From Streptomyces sp. 1331.2 (GTDB taxonomy: Bacteria; Actinomycetota; Actinomycetes; Streptomycetales; Streptomycetaceae): a stretch of 64,000 nt of DNA. The notes beneath the pieces are model-generated. The model was not told where the DNA came from. It saw nothing but the letters and a program-made list of their open reading frames with translations, and ran no database searches. Both the position numbers and the translations under genes were made by a program. The stretch's first letter is position 1. Each line of letters opens with the position of its first letter. Shown here in pieces: positions 25,062-33,492 of this stretch. Location of the stretch: the NCBI RefSeq assembly GCF_900199205.1, contig NZ_OBMJ01000001.1:1178001-1242000 (forward strand), read 5' to 3'.

Positions 25062-26321
25062 TTAGACGCCGAGCAGGCGCCAGACCGCCGAGCGGCGGCG
25101 GGAGGAGTGCTCGCCGTCGGGGCCGTCGGCCGGCCGGAGCTCCGCGACGGCGGCGGCGGCCGCGACCGGGTCGGCGAGCGGGCGGGCGGCGGTCAGCCCT
25201 GCGGCCTCGTCGGCGGTCAGCCCGGCCCCGGTGAGGGCCGCGGCGGCCTCGGCGGCCGGGACGGCGTTGAACCAGCGCAGCGCGAGGGCCGCCCGGCCGG
25301 CCTCGGTGAGGCGGCCGGTGATCCGGAGGCGGGCGAGCCCGCCGTCCGGGTAGACGTTGATCCGTACGTGGGTCACCGGGCGGCCGGCAGCGAGCCGGAA
25401 GCGGTGCCGGGTGTCGGGCTGCAGGCGGGTGCGGGGCAGGATCTCGAACCACTCGCCGTCGGCCGGGTCGGCCCCGGTCGAGGCGTCGAAGCCGATCAGG
25501 TCGGCCCAGCCGGGGGCATTGGCGACGAAGTGGGTGGTGTCCACCTCGACGGCCAGGGCCTCACCGCCCCCGGCCAGGGCGATCTGCACCCAGTCGTTGG
25601 CCTTGTCGCGCCGACGCCGGGTCTCCCAGCCCTCGCCCATGACGGAGGCGCGACCGGGAGCGTTCAGGTTGTGCGGGGAGGAGAAGTAGCGGTCGGACGC
25701 CGCCTCGGCCACACCGCCGTACTCCTGGGCGGCCAGGTCGAAGGTGAGGCCGTCCAGTTCGCGCGGGTCGGGCAGCACCTCGCCGTGCACGCGCAGCCGG
25801 GCGACGCCGCCGTCCGGGAAGATGTTCAGCCGGACGTGGGTGTAGCGGGTGGTGTCCTCGACGGCGAACTCGTGGGCGGTGTCGCCCCGCAGCGGGGTGC
25901 GCGGCACGATCGTGGTCCACTCGGCGGCCTGCAGTTCCTCGGGCGAGGGGTGGCCGGGTACGGACGCGGCCTCGACGGAGGCGGACTCCGGGTAGTTCCC
26001 GGTGAAGTGGGCGGTGTCCACGATCACGCCGCGGATCAGGCCGGCGGCGCCGAGCCGGACGATCGCCCAGTCGTGGTCCTGGTCGGTGGGGTGCGGCTGC
26101 TCGGCGGAGACGCCGCGGCGGCGCTTGGACTCCCAGCCGTCCATGATCTGGCCCTTGTGGCCGAAGGTGTGCGGGCGGAACTCGGCCGCCTTGGCGACCA
26201 GCAGGTTCTCGGCGTCCGCGAAGGTGTCCTCGTTGGTCGCGACGACGCCCGCGCCGAGCGGTCGGGAGGCCAGGTTGACCAGCTCGGTGAAGGGAGCGCT
26301 CGGGGTGTCGGCAGTGGTCAC
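25062..26321 (-). CDS. alc: allantoicase with an extra C-terminal segment
   Basis: This 419-residue enzyme hydrolyses allantoate to ureidoglycolate and urea. Two allantoicase repeats are visible: about residues 15-175 (GWESKRRRG, DTAHFTGNYPESA) and 195-345 (GWETRRRRDK, DTTHFVANAPG), each closing with an HVR[LI]N[IV][FY]PDGG strand. About 70 further residues follow. Of these, RWFNAVPAAEAAAAL and ARPLADPVAAAAAVAEL look like the start of an OHCU decarboxylase domain that stops before its catalytic GHARIG motif. It lies downstream of allantoinase, separated by an 18-bp tandem array. Confidence 0.92.
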   Translation of the reverse strand: MTTADTPSAPFTELVNLASRPLGAGVVATNEDTFADAENLLVAKAAEFRPHTFGHKGQIMDGWESKRRRGVSAEQPHPTDQDHDWAIVRLGAAGLIRGVIVDTAHFTGNYPESASVEAASVPGHPSPEELQAAEWTTIVPRTPLRGDTAHEFAVEDTTRYTHVRLNIFPDGGVARLRVHGEVLPDPRELDGLTFDLAAQEYGGVAEAASDRYFSSPHNLNAPGRASVMGEGWETRRRRDKANDWVQIALAGGGEALAVEVDTTHFVANAPGWADLIGFDASTGADPADGEWFEILPRTRLQPDTRHRFRLAAGRPVTHVRINVYPDGGLARLRITGRLTEAGRAALALRWFNAVPAAEAAAALTGAGLTADEAAGLTAARPLADPVAAAAAVAELRPADGPDGEHSSRRRSAVWRLLGV

Positions 26322-26346
26322 TGACTCTCCTCGGAAGACGGTGGCG

Positions 26347-26490
26347 GTTCGGGAAGCGGTGTCGACTCGGGACGCGGTGACGGCTCGGAAAGCCGCGTCG
26401 GCTCGGTCAGTCGTGTCGGCTCGGTCAGTCGTGTCGGCTCAGGAAACGGAGCCGGCTCAGGAAGCGGAACCGGCTCAGGAAGCGGAGCCG
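26347..26490. repeat. 8 x 18-bp tandem array between allantoinase and allantoicase
   Basis: Eight consecutive 18-bp units run in exact register, e.g. GCTCGGTCAGTCGTGTCG (two identical copies) and GCTCAGGAAGCGGAGCCG. The allantoinase stop codon lies in unit eight and the rest fills the spacer to allantoicase. Confidence 0.92.
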
Positions 26491-27854
26491 GAAGGCGAGT
26501 CGGCCGGCCGGGTGAGCTGGCGGCCGAAGGGCTCGGCGTCGGTGTCCACCGCGCGGCCGCGCAGCCAGGTGGTGCGCACGGTGCCGGTCAACCTCCGTCC
26601 CGCGTACGGGGTCACCGGGTTGCGGTGGTGCAACTCCCCCGCGTGGACGGAGAATTCGCCGTCGGGATCGAAGGCGACCAGGTCGGCGTCGTGGCCCGGG
26701 GCGATGGCGCCCTTGAGGCCGGTGAGGCCGGCCAGTTCGGCCGGGCCGGAGGACATCCAGCGCACCAGGTCGGCCAGGGTGTGGCCGCGGCGGCGGGCCT
26801 CGGTCCAGACCGCCGGCAGGCCGAGCTGCAGTGAGGCGATGCCGCCCCAGGCGGCCGCGAAGTCGCCGTTGCCGCCGTACTCGGGCAGCAGCTTGAGGTC
26901 GGGGGTGGACGGCGAGTGGTCGGAGACGACGGCGATGAACTCGCCGTTCGCCAGGGCCTCCCAGAGCGCGTCCCGGTTGGACTCGTCGCGGATCGGCGGG
27001 CAGCACTTGAAGGCGGTGTCGCCGTCGGGCACCTGTTCGGCCGCGAGAGTCAGGTAGTGCGGGCAGGTCTCGGCCGTGACCCGGACGCCGTCCGCGCGGG
27101 CCTGGCGCAGCAGCGGCAGGACGGCGGCGGAGGAGACGTGCAGGATGTGGACCCGGGCGCCGGTGCGCCGGGCCGTGTCCAGCAGGTGGGCGACGGCCGC
27201 GGTCTCCGCGTCGGCGGGCCGGGAGGCCAGGAAGTCCCGGTAGTGGACGCCTGGTTGCTGCGGGGCGGCAGCGAGGACGGCCGGGTCCTCGGCGTGGATG
27301 ATCGCCAGTGCTCCGAGCCGGGCCTGTTCGGCCAGTGCGGCTTCCAGGTCGGCGGCCTCGACGTGCGGGAACTCGTCGACACCGGAGGGGGCGAGGAAGC
27401 TCTTGAAGCCGAACACGCCCTCGCGGTGCAGCGGTTCGAGGTCCGCAACGTTGCCGGGGACGGCGCCGCCCCAGAAGCCGAGGTCGACCCAGGCCTGGCC
27501 TTCGGCGGTCTTCCGCTTGGCCAGCAGTCCCTCCACCGTGGTGGTGGGCGGGATCGAGTTGAGCGGCATGTCGATGACGGTGGTGACGCCGCCGGCCGCG
27601 GCGGCCCGGGTGGCGGTGGCGAAGCCCTCCCACTCGGTGCGGCCGGGCTCGTTGACGTGCACGTGGGTGTCGACCAGGCCGGGCAGCAGCGCGGTGTCGC
27701 CGAGGTCGGCGAGTTCGCGGTCGCCGACCGTGAGCGAGCCGTGCGCGACGACCTGCACGATCTTCCCGTCCCGGATCAGCACGTCCGCGGGGCGCTCGCC
27801 GTCGGACAGGACCACCCGCCGGGAGCGGATCACCGTCGGCTGGCTGAAAGGCAT
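26475..27854 (-). CDS. allB: allantoinase
   Basis: This 459-residue cyclic amidohydrolase opens the hydantoin ring of allantoin to give allantoate. The metal-site motif is [18 protein letters not shown] near residue 60. The bridging Lys is in [11 protein letters not shown] near 150, followed by His in IIHAED near 187, LHVSSA near 243 and the Asp in VVSDHSPS near 315. It is the first gene of an allantoinase-allantoicase unit. A promoter with an AllR-type dyad lies about 150 bp upstream. Its last codons run into the 18-bp tandem array. Confidence 0.95.
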   Translation of the reverse strand: MPFSQPTVIRSRRVVLSDGERPADVLIRDGKIVQVVAHGSLTVGDRELADLGDTALLPGLVDTHVHVNEPGRTEWEGFATATRAAAAGGVTTVIDMPLNSIPPTTTVEGLLAKRKTAEGQAWVDLGFWGGAVPGNVADLEPLHREGVFGFKSFLAPSGVDEFPHVEAADLEAALAEQARLGALAIIHAEDPAVLAAAPQQPGVHYRDFLASRPADAETAAVAHLLDTARRTGARVHILHVSSAAVLPLLRQARADGVRVTAETCPHYLTLAAEQVPDGDTAFKCCPPIRDESNRDALWEALANGEFIAVVSDHSPSTPDLKLLPEYGGNGDFAAAWGGIASLQLGLPAVWTEARRRGHTLADLVRWMSSGPAELAGLTGLKGAIAPGHDADLVAFDPDGEFSVHAGELHHRNPVTPYAGRRLTGTVRTTWLRGRAVDTDAEPFGRQLTRPADSPSGSAS

Positions 27855-27995
27855 GGGGGACCTCCGGAACCTGGGAGTCGGGGCTGGTTCGAGGGTGCTT
27901 CGAGAGTGGATCGAGGGCGGTTCGGGTGTGCACCGGGGATGGTGCCGAAGGGTGGTGCCGGACAGGCGGAGGCGGGGGATTGCGGGGAGCCTAGG

Positions 27996-28018
27996 CCTGC
28001 CTTCAACAAAACGTCAAT
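27996..28018 (-). promoter_or_regulatory. allantoinase promoter with AllR-type operator
   Basis: On the minus strand TTGACG (28017-28012) and TAGGCT (near 27993-27988) are spaced by 18 bp. The dyad TTCAAC-AAAAC-GTCAAT at 28002-28018 covers the -35. It matches three other dyads in the window. Confidence 0.7.
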
Positions 28019-28078
28019 GGAGGAACGTACGAGGGTTCGTCGCGCCGGCGAGTCGGTTCGGCGCGAGGACAGCCCGGT

Positions 28079-29221
28079 TCAACGCGCCAGCAGCTCGCCG
28101 GCCAGCTTCTCCCCCGCGAGCTCGGCCAGCTCGGCGGCCCTGGTCATGCTGTCCCCCGGCTGCTCGGCCAGGTCGGTCAGCGCGACCGCCGCGGCGAAGC
28201 CGGCGGCCCGCCACTCGGGCTCGGAGAGCTCCAACCGGCCTGCCACGGCGGCCACCCGAACCCCCGCCCGGGCGGCCGCCGCGGCAACTCCGGCGGGGGC
28301 CTTGCCGTGGAGCGTCTGTGCGTCCAGGCAGCCCTCGCCGGTCACGACGAGGCGTGCCCCACGCACGGCCCCGTCGAAGCCCAGCAGATCGAGCAGCAGC
28401 TCGATGCCGGGTCGCATGGTGGCGCCGAGCAGGGCGAGGGCGGCGAAGCCCACCCCGCCCGCGGCCCCGGCGCCGGGGGCCTCCCGCACGTCCCGCCCGG
28501 TGGCCTCGGCGACCAGGTCGGCGAAGCGGGTCAGCCCTTCCTCCAGGACCACCAGGTCGTCGCCGTCGGCGCCCTTCTGCGGGCCGTACACGGCGGTGGC
28601 GCCGCGCGGCCCGAGCAGCGGGTTGTCCACGTCGCAGGCGACCACGATCTCCACCCCGCCCAGCGCGTCGGCCAGCGGGCCCGGGTCGATCTCCGCGAGC
28701 CGGCGCAACGCGGCCCCGCCGGGCGGGAGGTCGGCGCCGTCGGCGTCGCGCAGGCGCACTCCGAGCGCCTGTACCATGCCCGCGCCGCCGTCCGTACAGG
28801 CGCTGCCGCCGAGGCCGAGCACGATCCGCTTGGCGCCGAGCGCGACTGCCCGGGCGATCAGCTGGCCGACCCCGTAGGACCCGGCCGCGAGCGGGGCGGT
28901 CCGGCCGCCGGGCAGCCGGGCCAACCCGGAGGCCTGCGCCAGCTCGACCACGGCGGTGTCGCCCCGCACGGCGAGCGCCGCGGCCACCGGCAGACCGGTG
29001 GGACCAGCCACCTTGGCCGCGACCCGGTCGAAGCCGGCCGCGAGCGCGGCGGCCAGGGTGCCCTCGCCGCCGTCGGCGACGGGCAGTTCGCGCACCTCGG
29101 TGCCGGGGGCCGCGCGCCGGATGCCGGCGGCGATCCGGGCTGCCACCTCGGCACCTTCCAGGGTGCCCTTGAACTTGTCGGGGGCGACGACCACATGGCC
29201 CTGGTGGGGGATGGGGGGCAT
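28079..29221 (-). CDS. glxK: glycerate 2-kinase (GarK/GlxK type)
   Basis: This 380-residue glycerate kinase family 1 enzyme phosphorylates D-glycerate, the last step of the tartronate semialdehyde route from glyoxylate. Landmarks are APDKFKGTLEGAEVA near residue 13, GLGGSACTDGGAGM near 137, YGPQKGAD near 210 and VVTGEGCLDAQTLHGKAP near 300. ATG 29221 follows GAGGAC. It lies downstream of the GlxR and hydroxypyruvate isomerase genes but is separated by a terminator, so it probably has its own promoter. Confidence 0.93.
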   Translation of the reverse strand: MPPIPHQGHVVVAPDKFKGTLEGAEVAARIAAGIRRAAPGTEVRELPVADGGEGTLAAALAAGFDRVAAKVAGPTGLPVAAALAVRGDTAVVELAQASGLARLPGGRTAPLAAGSYGVGQLIARAVALGAKRIVLGLGGSACTDGGAGMVQALGVRLRDADGADLPPGGAALRRLAEIDPGPLADALGGVEIVVACDVDNPLLGPRGATAVYGPQKGADGDDLVVLEEGLTRFADLVAEATGRDVREAPGAGAAGGVGFAALALLGATMRPGIELLLDLLGFDGAVRGARLVVTGEGCLDAQTLHGKAPAGVAAAAARAGVRVAAVAGRLELSEPEWRAAGFAAAVALTDLAEQPGDSMTRAAELAELAGEKLAGELLAR

Positions 29222-29616
29222 GGTGCGTCCTCGCTTCCGTACGGGTCTGGCGGTGGTACTGCGACGTGCGTCCAGCATGGGCCCAGGGGGTCCGGCGGTG
29301 CGACCCGCTCGGCCCCGGGGATTCGGGGGTGCGCCCCCTCCCCGCCGTTCCCCTCGTCCCGCTTCCGACGTACGAGGGGCTCCCCTCGGCGGGGAGGGGG
29401 CCTGGCGACGCGTCAGGCACGACCGAAGTGCCCCCAGGGAGGGTGTACGCATCACCGGCTGGATCGACCGGCGGGCGGGCGGATGAGCCCCGGCCCGCGC
29501 GCCGGTCGGGTACGACCCCCTGGCGGCGCGGGCACGACCGGATGGGTACACGCCGCCAGGGGAGCTTGGGGGCGGGGGCTCCGGTGCGGAGCCCCCGCGG
29601 ATGTTGCCGGGGGGTG
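29222..29616. other. intergenic region between glxR and glycerate kinase
   Basis: There is no gene in these 395 bases. They contain the glxR terminator at 29572-29598 and a 12-bp inverted repeat CCCCTGGCGGCG at 29517-29528 / 29551-29562. The G-rich stretch near 29325-29400 has several imperfect GGGG/CCCC pairings. No other conserved signal is seen. Confidence 0.5.
29572..29598 (-). terminator. terminator after glxR
   Basis: A perfect 12-bp stem GCGGGGGCTCCG with a 3-nt loop lies 18 bp past the glxR stop. Confidence 0.75.
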
Positions 29617-30504
29617 TTACTTGACCTCGCGGCCGGAGAGCCGCTCGACGCCGCGCAGCAGCGCCGAGTGGTCGAGCGAGCCGTCGCCGTTGGCGCGGGC
29701 GGAGGCGACCAGCTGGGCCACCACGGCGCCGACCGGCAGCGCGGCGCCCACGGCGCGGGCGGCGTCGGTGACGATGCCCATGTCCTTGTGGTGCAGGTCG
29801 ATCCGGAAGCCGGGGGCGAACTCGCGGTCGAGCATGTTCGCCTTCTTGCGGTTGAGCACGGTCGAGCCGGCCAGGCCGCCGCCGAGCACGTCCAGCGCGG
29901 CCTGCAGGTCGACGCCGGCGTTCTCCAGGAACACCACGGCCTCGGCGAGCACCTGGATGTTGACGGCGACGATCAGCTGGTTGGCGGCCTTGACGGTCTG
30001 GCCGGCGCCGGACGGGCCGACGTGGACGACCGTGGTGCCCAGCACGTCGAACAGCGGCTTGGCCTCGGCGAAGTCCTCGGCGGCGCCGCCGACCATGATC
30101 GACAGGACGGCCTCGATGGCGCCGGCCTCGCCGCCGGACACCGGGGCGTCCAGGGTGCGGACGCCCTTCTCCTTGGCGGCCGCCTCGACCTTGATCGAGG
30201 TCTGCGGGGTGATCGAGGACATGTCGATCACCAGCGTGCCGGGCCGGACGTTCTCCAGCACGCCGCCCTCGCCCAGGATGACCTGCTCGACGTGCGGGTC
30301 GGCCGGGACCATGGTGATGACGACCTCGGCGTCCTTCACCGCGTCCGCGATGCTGGTGGCACCGTGGCCGCCGGCCGCGACCAGGGCGTCGATCTGCGGC
30401 TGGGTGAGGTTGAAGCCGGTGACGTGGTGGCCGGCCTTGACCAGGTTGGCGGCCATCGGGCTGCCCATGATGCCGAGGCCGATGAAGGCGATCTTGCGGC
30501 TCAT
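29617..30504 (-). CDS. glxR: 2-hydroxy-3-oxopropionate (tartronate semialdehyde) reductase
   Basis: This 295-residue beta-hydroxyacid dehydrogenase reduces tartronate semialdehyde to D-glycerate with NAD(P)H. The Rossmann motif is FIGLGIMGSPMAANL near residue 6. Substrate and catalytic blocks are TLDAPVSGGEAGA near 118 and the Lys in GAGQTVKAANQL near 170. It reads in the same direction as, and 72 bp downstream of, hydroxypyruvate isomerase, and is likely co-transcribed. Glyoxylate carboligase, which would make its substrate, is absent from the window. Confidence 0.93.
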   Translation of the reverse strand: MSRKIAFIGLGIMGSPMAANLVKAGHHVTGFNLTQPQIDALVAAGGHGATSIADAVKDAEVVITMVPADPHVEQVILGEGGVLENVRPGTLVIDMSSITPQTSIKVEAAAKEKGVRTLDAPVSGGEAGAIEAVLSIMVGGAAEDFAEAKPLFDVLGTTVVHVGPSGAGQTVKAANQLIVAVNIQVLAEAVVFLENAGVDLQAALDVLGGGLAGSTVLNRKKANMLDREFAPGFRIDLHHKDMGIVTDAARAVGAALPVGAVVAQLVASARANGDGSLDHSALLRGVERLSGREVK

Positions 30505-30576
30505 CGCGTCGTTCCTTACGTGGTTCGTGGGGTGGGGAGGCTCCGGGCGCTCCGGGTACTCGGGGCGCTCGGTCGA

Positions 30577-31413
30577 CTACTCGGCGGCGCGCAGCTCGCG
30601 CGGCAGCCACCCGAAGCTGTCGGCGCTGACGCCGGTGGAGGGGCGGTACTCCAGGCCGATCGGGCCGGTGTAGCCGGCGGCGGTGAGCCGGGCGAACAGG
30701 TCCTCGAAGTCGAGGCCGCCGGTGCCGGGCTCGTTGCGGCCCGGGTTGTCGGCGATCTGCACGTGGCCGATGCGGTCGGCGTAGGTGTCGATGACCTGGG
30801 CCAGGTCCTCGCCGTTCTTGGCCAGGTGGTACAGGTCGCACAGGAACCGGGCGTTGCCCAGCCCGGTGGCGGCGTTGACCTTGTCGACCACCTCGACCGC
30901 AGCAGCGGCCGTGACCAGCGGGTAGTCCGGGGACTCCGCCCCGTTCAGGGCCTCGATCAGCAGGATCGCGCCGATCTCGTGCGCGGCCTTCGCGGCGAGC
31001 ACGAGGTTCTCCAGCGCGAGCGCGTCCTGCTCGGCCGCCTCGACGCCCTCGACCCGGTTGCCGTACAGCGCGTTGAGCGCCTTGGCGCCGAGCGAGCCGG
31101 CGAGCTGCGCGGCGACCGGGACGTTGGCCCGGAAGCGCTCCCGCTCGGACGGCACCGAGACGGTGCCGCGGGCGCCCTTGCTCAGGTCGTCCAGGTAGTT
31201 GAGACCGGTGAGCCGCACTCCGGCGTCGGTGAACGCCTTGCGGAGCGCGTCCTGATCGGCCTGCGAGGGGGCGTGCTCCTCGCCGAAGGGCCACCACAGC
31301 TCGGCTGCGGTGAAGCCGGCCGCGGCGGCCGCGGCAGGGCGCTCCAGCAGGGGCAGCTCGCCGAACAGGATCGACAGGTTGACCGTGAAGTGGTGCTTGG
31401 CAGCGGCCGTCAC
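30577..31413 (-). CDS. hyi: hydroxypyruvate isomerase
   Basis: This 278-residue TIM-barrel isomerase interconverts hydroxypyruvate and tartronate semialdehyde. It shows VNLSILFGELPLLER at the N-terminus, the metal/Glu strands LLIEALNG near 158 and FLCDLYHLAKNGEDL near 195, HVQIADNPGRNEPGTG near 225 and IGLEYRP near 260. I chose GTG 31413: GAGAGG stands 8 bp upstream, whereas the earlier GTG at 31422 would overlap that site. It heads the hyi-glxR unit and diverges from a small-gene/HTH pair across a region with an AllR-type dyad. Confidence 0.9.
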   Translation of the reverse strand: MTAAAKHHFTVNLSILFGELPLLERPAAAAAAGFTAAELWWPFGEEHAPSQADQDALRKAFTDAGVRLTGLNYLDDLSKGARGTVSVPSERERFRANVPVAAQLAGSLGAKALNALYGNRVEGVEAAEQDALALENLVLAAKAAHEIGAILLIEALNGAESPDYPLVTAAAAVEVVDKVNAATGLGNARFLCDLYHLAKNGEDLAQVIDTYADRIGHVQIADNPGRNEPGTGGLDFEDLFARLTAAGYTGPIGLEYRPSTGVSADSFGWLPRELRAAE

Positions 31414-31509
31414 GTCAATCACCTCTCATCTCTCTTCCGTCATCCGCAACTTCCACGATCCGGAAGAGGGATTCTGTGTGGTGGAAGCATCTCCGGACGG
31501 CGAAGCGAG

Positions 31510-31538
31510 TGTCAAGGGAGTCGCAACATTTTGTTGAA
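31510..31538. promoter_or_regulatory. hyi promoter -35 and AllR-type operator
   Basis: On the minus strand the dyad TTCAAC-AAAAT-GTTGCG (31538-31522) is followed by a consensus -35 TTGACA (31515-31510). It lies between hyi and the divergent small gene and may control both. Confidence 0.65.
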
Positions 31539-31628
31539 GACACCTCGGCAGGCCGCCACCTCCCCCGTTCCGGCTGTTCGATCACCCAGCCCCTGCCTGC
31601 CCGCACCCCCGCTCGCTACAGTGAGCTC

Positions 31629-31883
31629 GTGCGATTGATGGTGGAGTTCACGACAGAACCGTTCGAACTGGACACGTTCCCGGAGCACGCCGCGGCGGCC
31701 CGCAAGGCCGTCGACGAGGCCGGCCTGGCCGTGTCGGTCGGCCCCTTCGGGACCGGCGCCGAGGGCGAGGCCGACCAGGTCCTCGCCGCGGTGACCAGAC
31801 TGCTCCGGGAGACCCTGGACGCCGGCGCGACCCGGATCTCGGTCCAGGTCAGCGTCCTGGACGAGGAGGTCGGTACGCCGTGA
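31629..31883 (+). CDS. small YkoF/MTH1187-like (thiamine-binding-fold) protein
   Basis: This 84-residue protein has the beta-alpha-beta pattern MVEFTTEPFELDTFPEH, then AGLAVSVGPFGTGAEGE, and an amphipathic helix before TRISVQVSVLDEE. This recalls the MTH1187/YkoF-like ferredoxin fold, some members of which bind thiamine or pyrimidine-like ligands. The start is uncertain: GTG 31629 (weak AGTGAG) or ATG 31638. Its stop overlaps the next gene's GTG (GTGA), so the two are translationally coupled. It is located between purine genes and divergent from hyi. The family assignment is tentative. Confidence 0.65.
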   Translation: MRLMVEFTTEPFELDTFPEHAAAARKAVDEAGLAVSVGPFGTGAEGEADQVLAAVTRLLRETLDAGATRISVQVSVLDEEVGTP

Positions 31884-32260
31884 CCGAGCACGTGGAGCAC
31901 CCGCTCGCCGCGGCGATGAAGCCGCTGCTGGACGCGGTCGGCGCGACGCCCGTCCCGCTGGACGAGGCGAAGGCCGAGGACGTCGTCCTGGAGTGGGAGG
32001 GCACCCCGGCCCTGGCCGTCCGACTGCCGCACCTGAACAGTGCGCTGGACCGGCTGCTGGCCGAGATGGCCCGCCAGTTCGACGGCCGCCCGCTGGCCGA
32101 GCTCGACCGGCTGGAGAAGCAGCGGGTCGTCGCCCTCCTGGAGGAGCGCGGCGCCTTCACCGTCCGCCACGGCGTCGAGACGGTCGCCTCGGCCCTGGGC
32201 GTCAGCCGGTTCACGGTGTACAACTACCTGAACCGCCAGGACGGCTCGAAGTCCTCCTGA
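31880..32260 (+). CDS. small helix-turn-helix protein (YheO/DauR-like C-terminus)
   Basis: This 126-residue protein has a C-terminal helix-turn-helix (about residues 92-118: ETVASALGVSRFTVYNYLN) of the kind found at the end of YheO/DauR regulators, without their PAS-like sensor. The N-terminal 70 residues are acidic and predicted mixed alpha/beta. It is coupled to the preceding small gene by a GTGA overlap and lies directly upstream of the urate-degradation operon, so it may regulate that operon or be co-regulated with it. The function is inferred from the HTH only. Confidence 0.75.
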   Translation: MTEHVEHPLAAAMKPLLDAVGATPVPLDEAKAEDVVLEWEGTPALAVRLPHLNSALDRLLAEMARQFDGRPLAELDRLEKQRVVALLEERGAFTVRHGVETVASALGVSRFTVYNYLNRQDGSKSS

Positions 32261-32433
32261 GAACCGCCCCGGGCGGCACCGTTCCCGCAGGCGGGAGCCC
32301 CGACCGGGGGCTTCCGGACGGGTGACCCCGTCGGTACGGCCAGTCTGGATCGGCCCGCGGCGGGGCACACTTGGCGAATCGCACACGAAAGGCCCCGGCA
32401 TCGCGGGCCGGTTCAAAACGTAACCACCAACCG

Positions 32434-32474
32434 TTCAACAAAGTGTTGACGGCCGGGTGGGGTCGATCTAGCTT
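32434..32474 (+). promoter_or_regulatory. OHCU decarboxylase promoter with AllR-type operator
   Basis: TTGACG (32446-32451), a 17-bp spacer and TAGCTT (32469-32474) form a good promoter. The dyad TTCAAC-AAAGT-GTTGAC (32434-32450) overlaps the -35, as at the allantoinase promoter. Confidence 0.75.
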
Positions 32475-32508
32475 TTCCGGGTGGCACCACTCTTCAGGAG
32501 GTCCACTC

Positions 32509-33012
32509 GTGACCAACCACCCCCACACCCTTGACGCCCTGGCCGCGGCCGACGCCGCGGAGCTGCAGGAGATCCTGCTGGAGGTATGCTCCAGCCCCCG
32601 CTGGGCCGCCGCCGTCGCGAAGGCCCGGCCCTGGTCCGACCGCGAGAGCCTGCTCGCCGCCAACGCGGCGGCCATGGCCTCGCTCACGGCCGACGACCTG
32701 CGCGACGCGATGGCCGGCCACGCCCGGATCGGCAAGCCCAAGGCGGGCGACGCCACCTCCGAGCGCGAGCAGGCCGGGATCCAGGGCGTGGACCAAGCGG
32801 TCCTCGACGAACTGCACCAGGCCAACGCCGCCTACGAAGCGAAGTTCGGCCACGTGTTCCTGATCTGCGCCACCGGCCGCACCGCCGTCGGCATGCTCAC
32901 CGCCCTGCGCGAGCGCCACCCCAACGACGCCGCCACCGAGGCGGAGATCGTCCGCGAGGAGCTGCGCAAGATCAACGACATCCGCCTCGACCGTCTGATC
33001 GGCGGCTCCTGA
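32509..33012 (+). CDS. uraD: OHCU decarboxylase
   Basis: This 167-residue enzyme decarboxylates 2-oxo-4-hydroxy-4-carboxy-5-ureidoimidazoline to S-allantoin. It shows CSSPRWAAAVAKARPWSD near residue 26, the catalytic-His motif GHARIGKPK near 70, SEREQAGIQG near 85 and YEAKFGHVFLICATGR near 110. The GTG start is fixed by AGGAGG 7 bp upstream. It is the first gene of the urate operon with HIU hydrolase, urate oxidase and a permease behind it, under a promoter carrying the AllR-type dyad. Confidence 0.94.
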   Translation: MTNHPHTLDALAAADAAELQEILLEVCSSPRWAAAVAKARPWSDRESLLAANAAAMASLTADDLRDAMAGHARIGKPKAGDATSEREQAGIQGVDQAVLDELHQANAAYEAKFGHVFLICATGRTAVGMLTALRERHPNDAATEAEIVREELRKINDIRLDRLIGGS

Positions 33013-33124
33013 CGTACAGTCAGGGGTGTTCGGCGGGTGCACCGTTCCGGTGCATCTGGCGCACGCATCCGGCGCACGCATCTGACGCACCATCAACTCT
33101 GCCATCAGTAAGGTCACCTCGCCC

Positions 33125-33460
33125 ATGACTGGCATCTCCACCCACGTGCTCGACACCAGCCTCGGCCGGCCGGCCGAAGGCGTCCCCGTCGAGCTCGCAC
33201 TGCACACCGAGGGTGGCTGGCAGGTGCTCGGCACCTCCGCCACGGACTCCGACGGCCGGGTCAAGGACCTGCCGGCCGTGGAGGCGGGCTCGGTCGTCCG
33301 GCTGCTCTTCGACACCGGCGCGTACTACGCGCTCAAGTCCTCCGAGCCGCCGTTCTTCCCCGAGGTCTCGATCGTCTTCACGGTCGCGCCCGAACAGCAC
33401 CACTACCACGTGCCGTTGCTGCTCAACCCGTTCGGATACTCGGTCTACCGCGGAAGCTAG
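33125..33460 (+). CDS. uraH: 5-hydroxyisourate hydrolase (transthyretin-like)
   Basis: This 111-residue protein hydrolyses 5-hydroxyisourate to OHCU. It has the N-terminal STHVLDTSLGRPA motif and ends in YRGS, the hallmark that separates the enzyme from transthyretin. The HYHVPLLLNPFGYSVYRGS block carries an active-site His. It lies between OHCU decarboxylase and urate oxidase, 32 bp before the latter, in biochemical partnership with both. Confidence 0.96.
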   Translation: MTGISTHVLDTSLGRPAEGVPVELALHTEGGWQVLGTSATDSDGRVKDLPAVEAGSVVRLLFDTGAYYALKSSEPPFFPEVSIVFTVAPEQHHYHVPLLLNPFGYSVYRGS

Positions 33461-33492
33461 TAGACCGACCTGGAAGCTCTAGGAGCCACGTC

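Noticed and set aside
26347..26490. CRISPR array
   Set aside because: Repeat units are directly adjacent without spacers and no cas gene is present; the same holds for all other arrays in the window.
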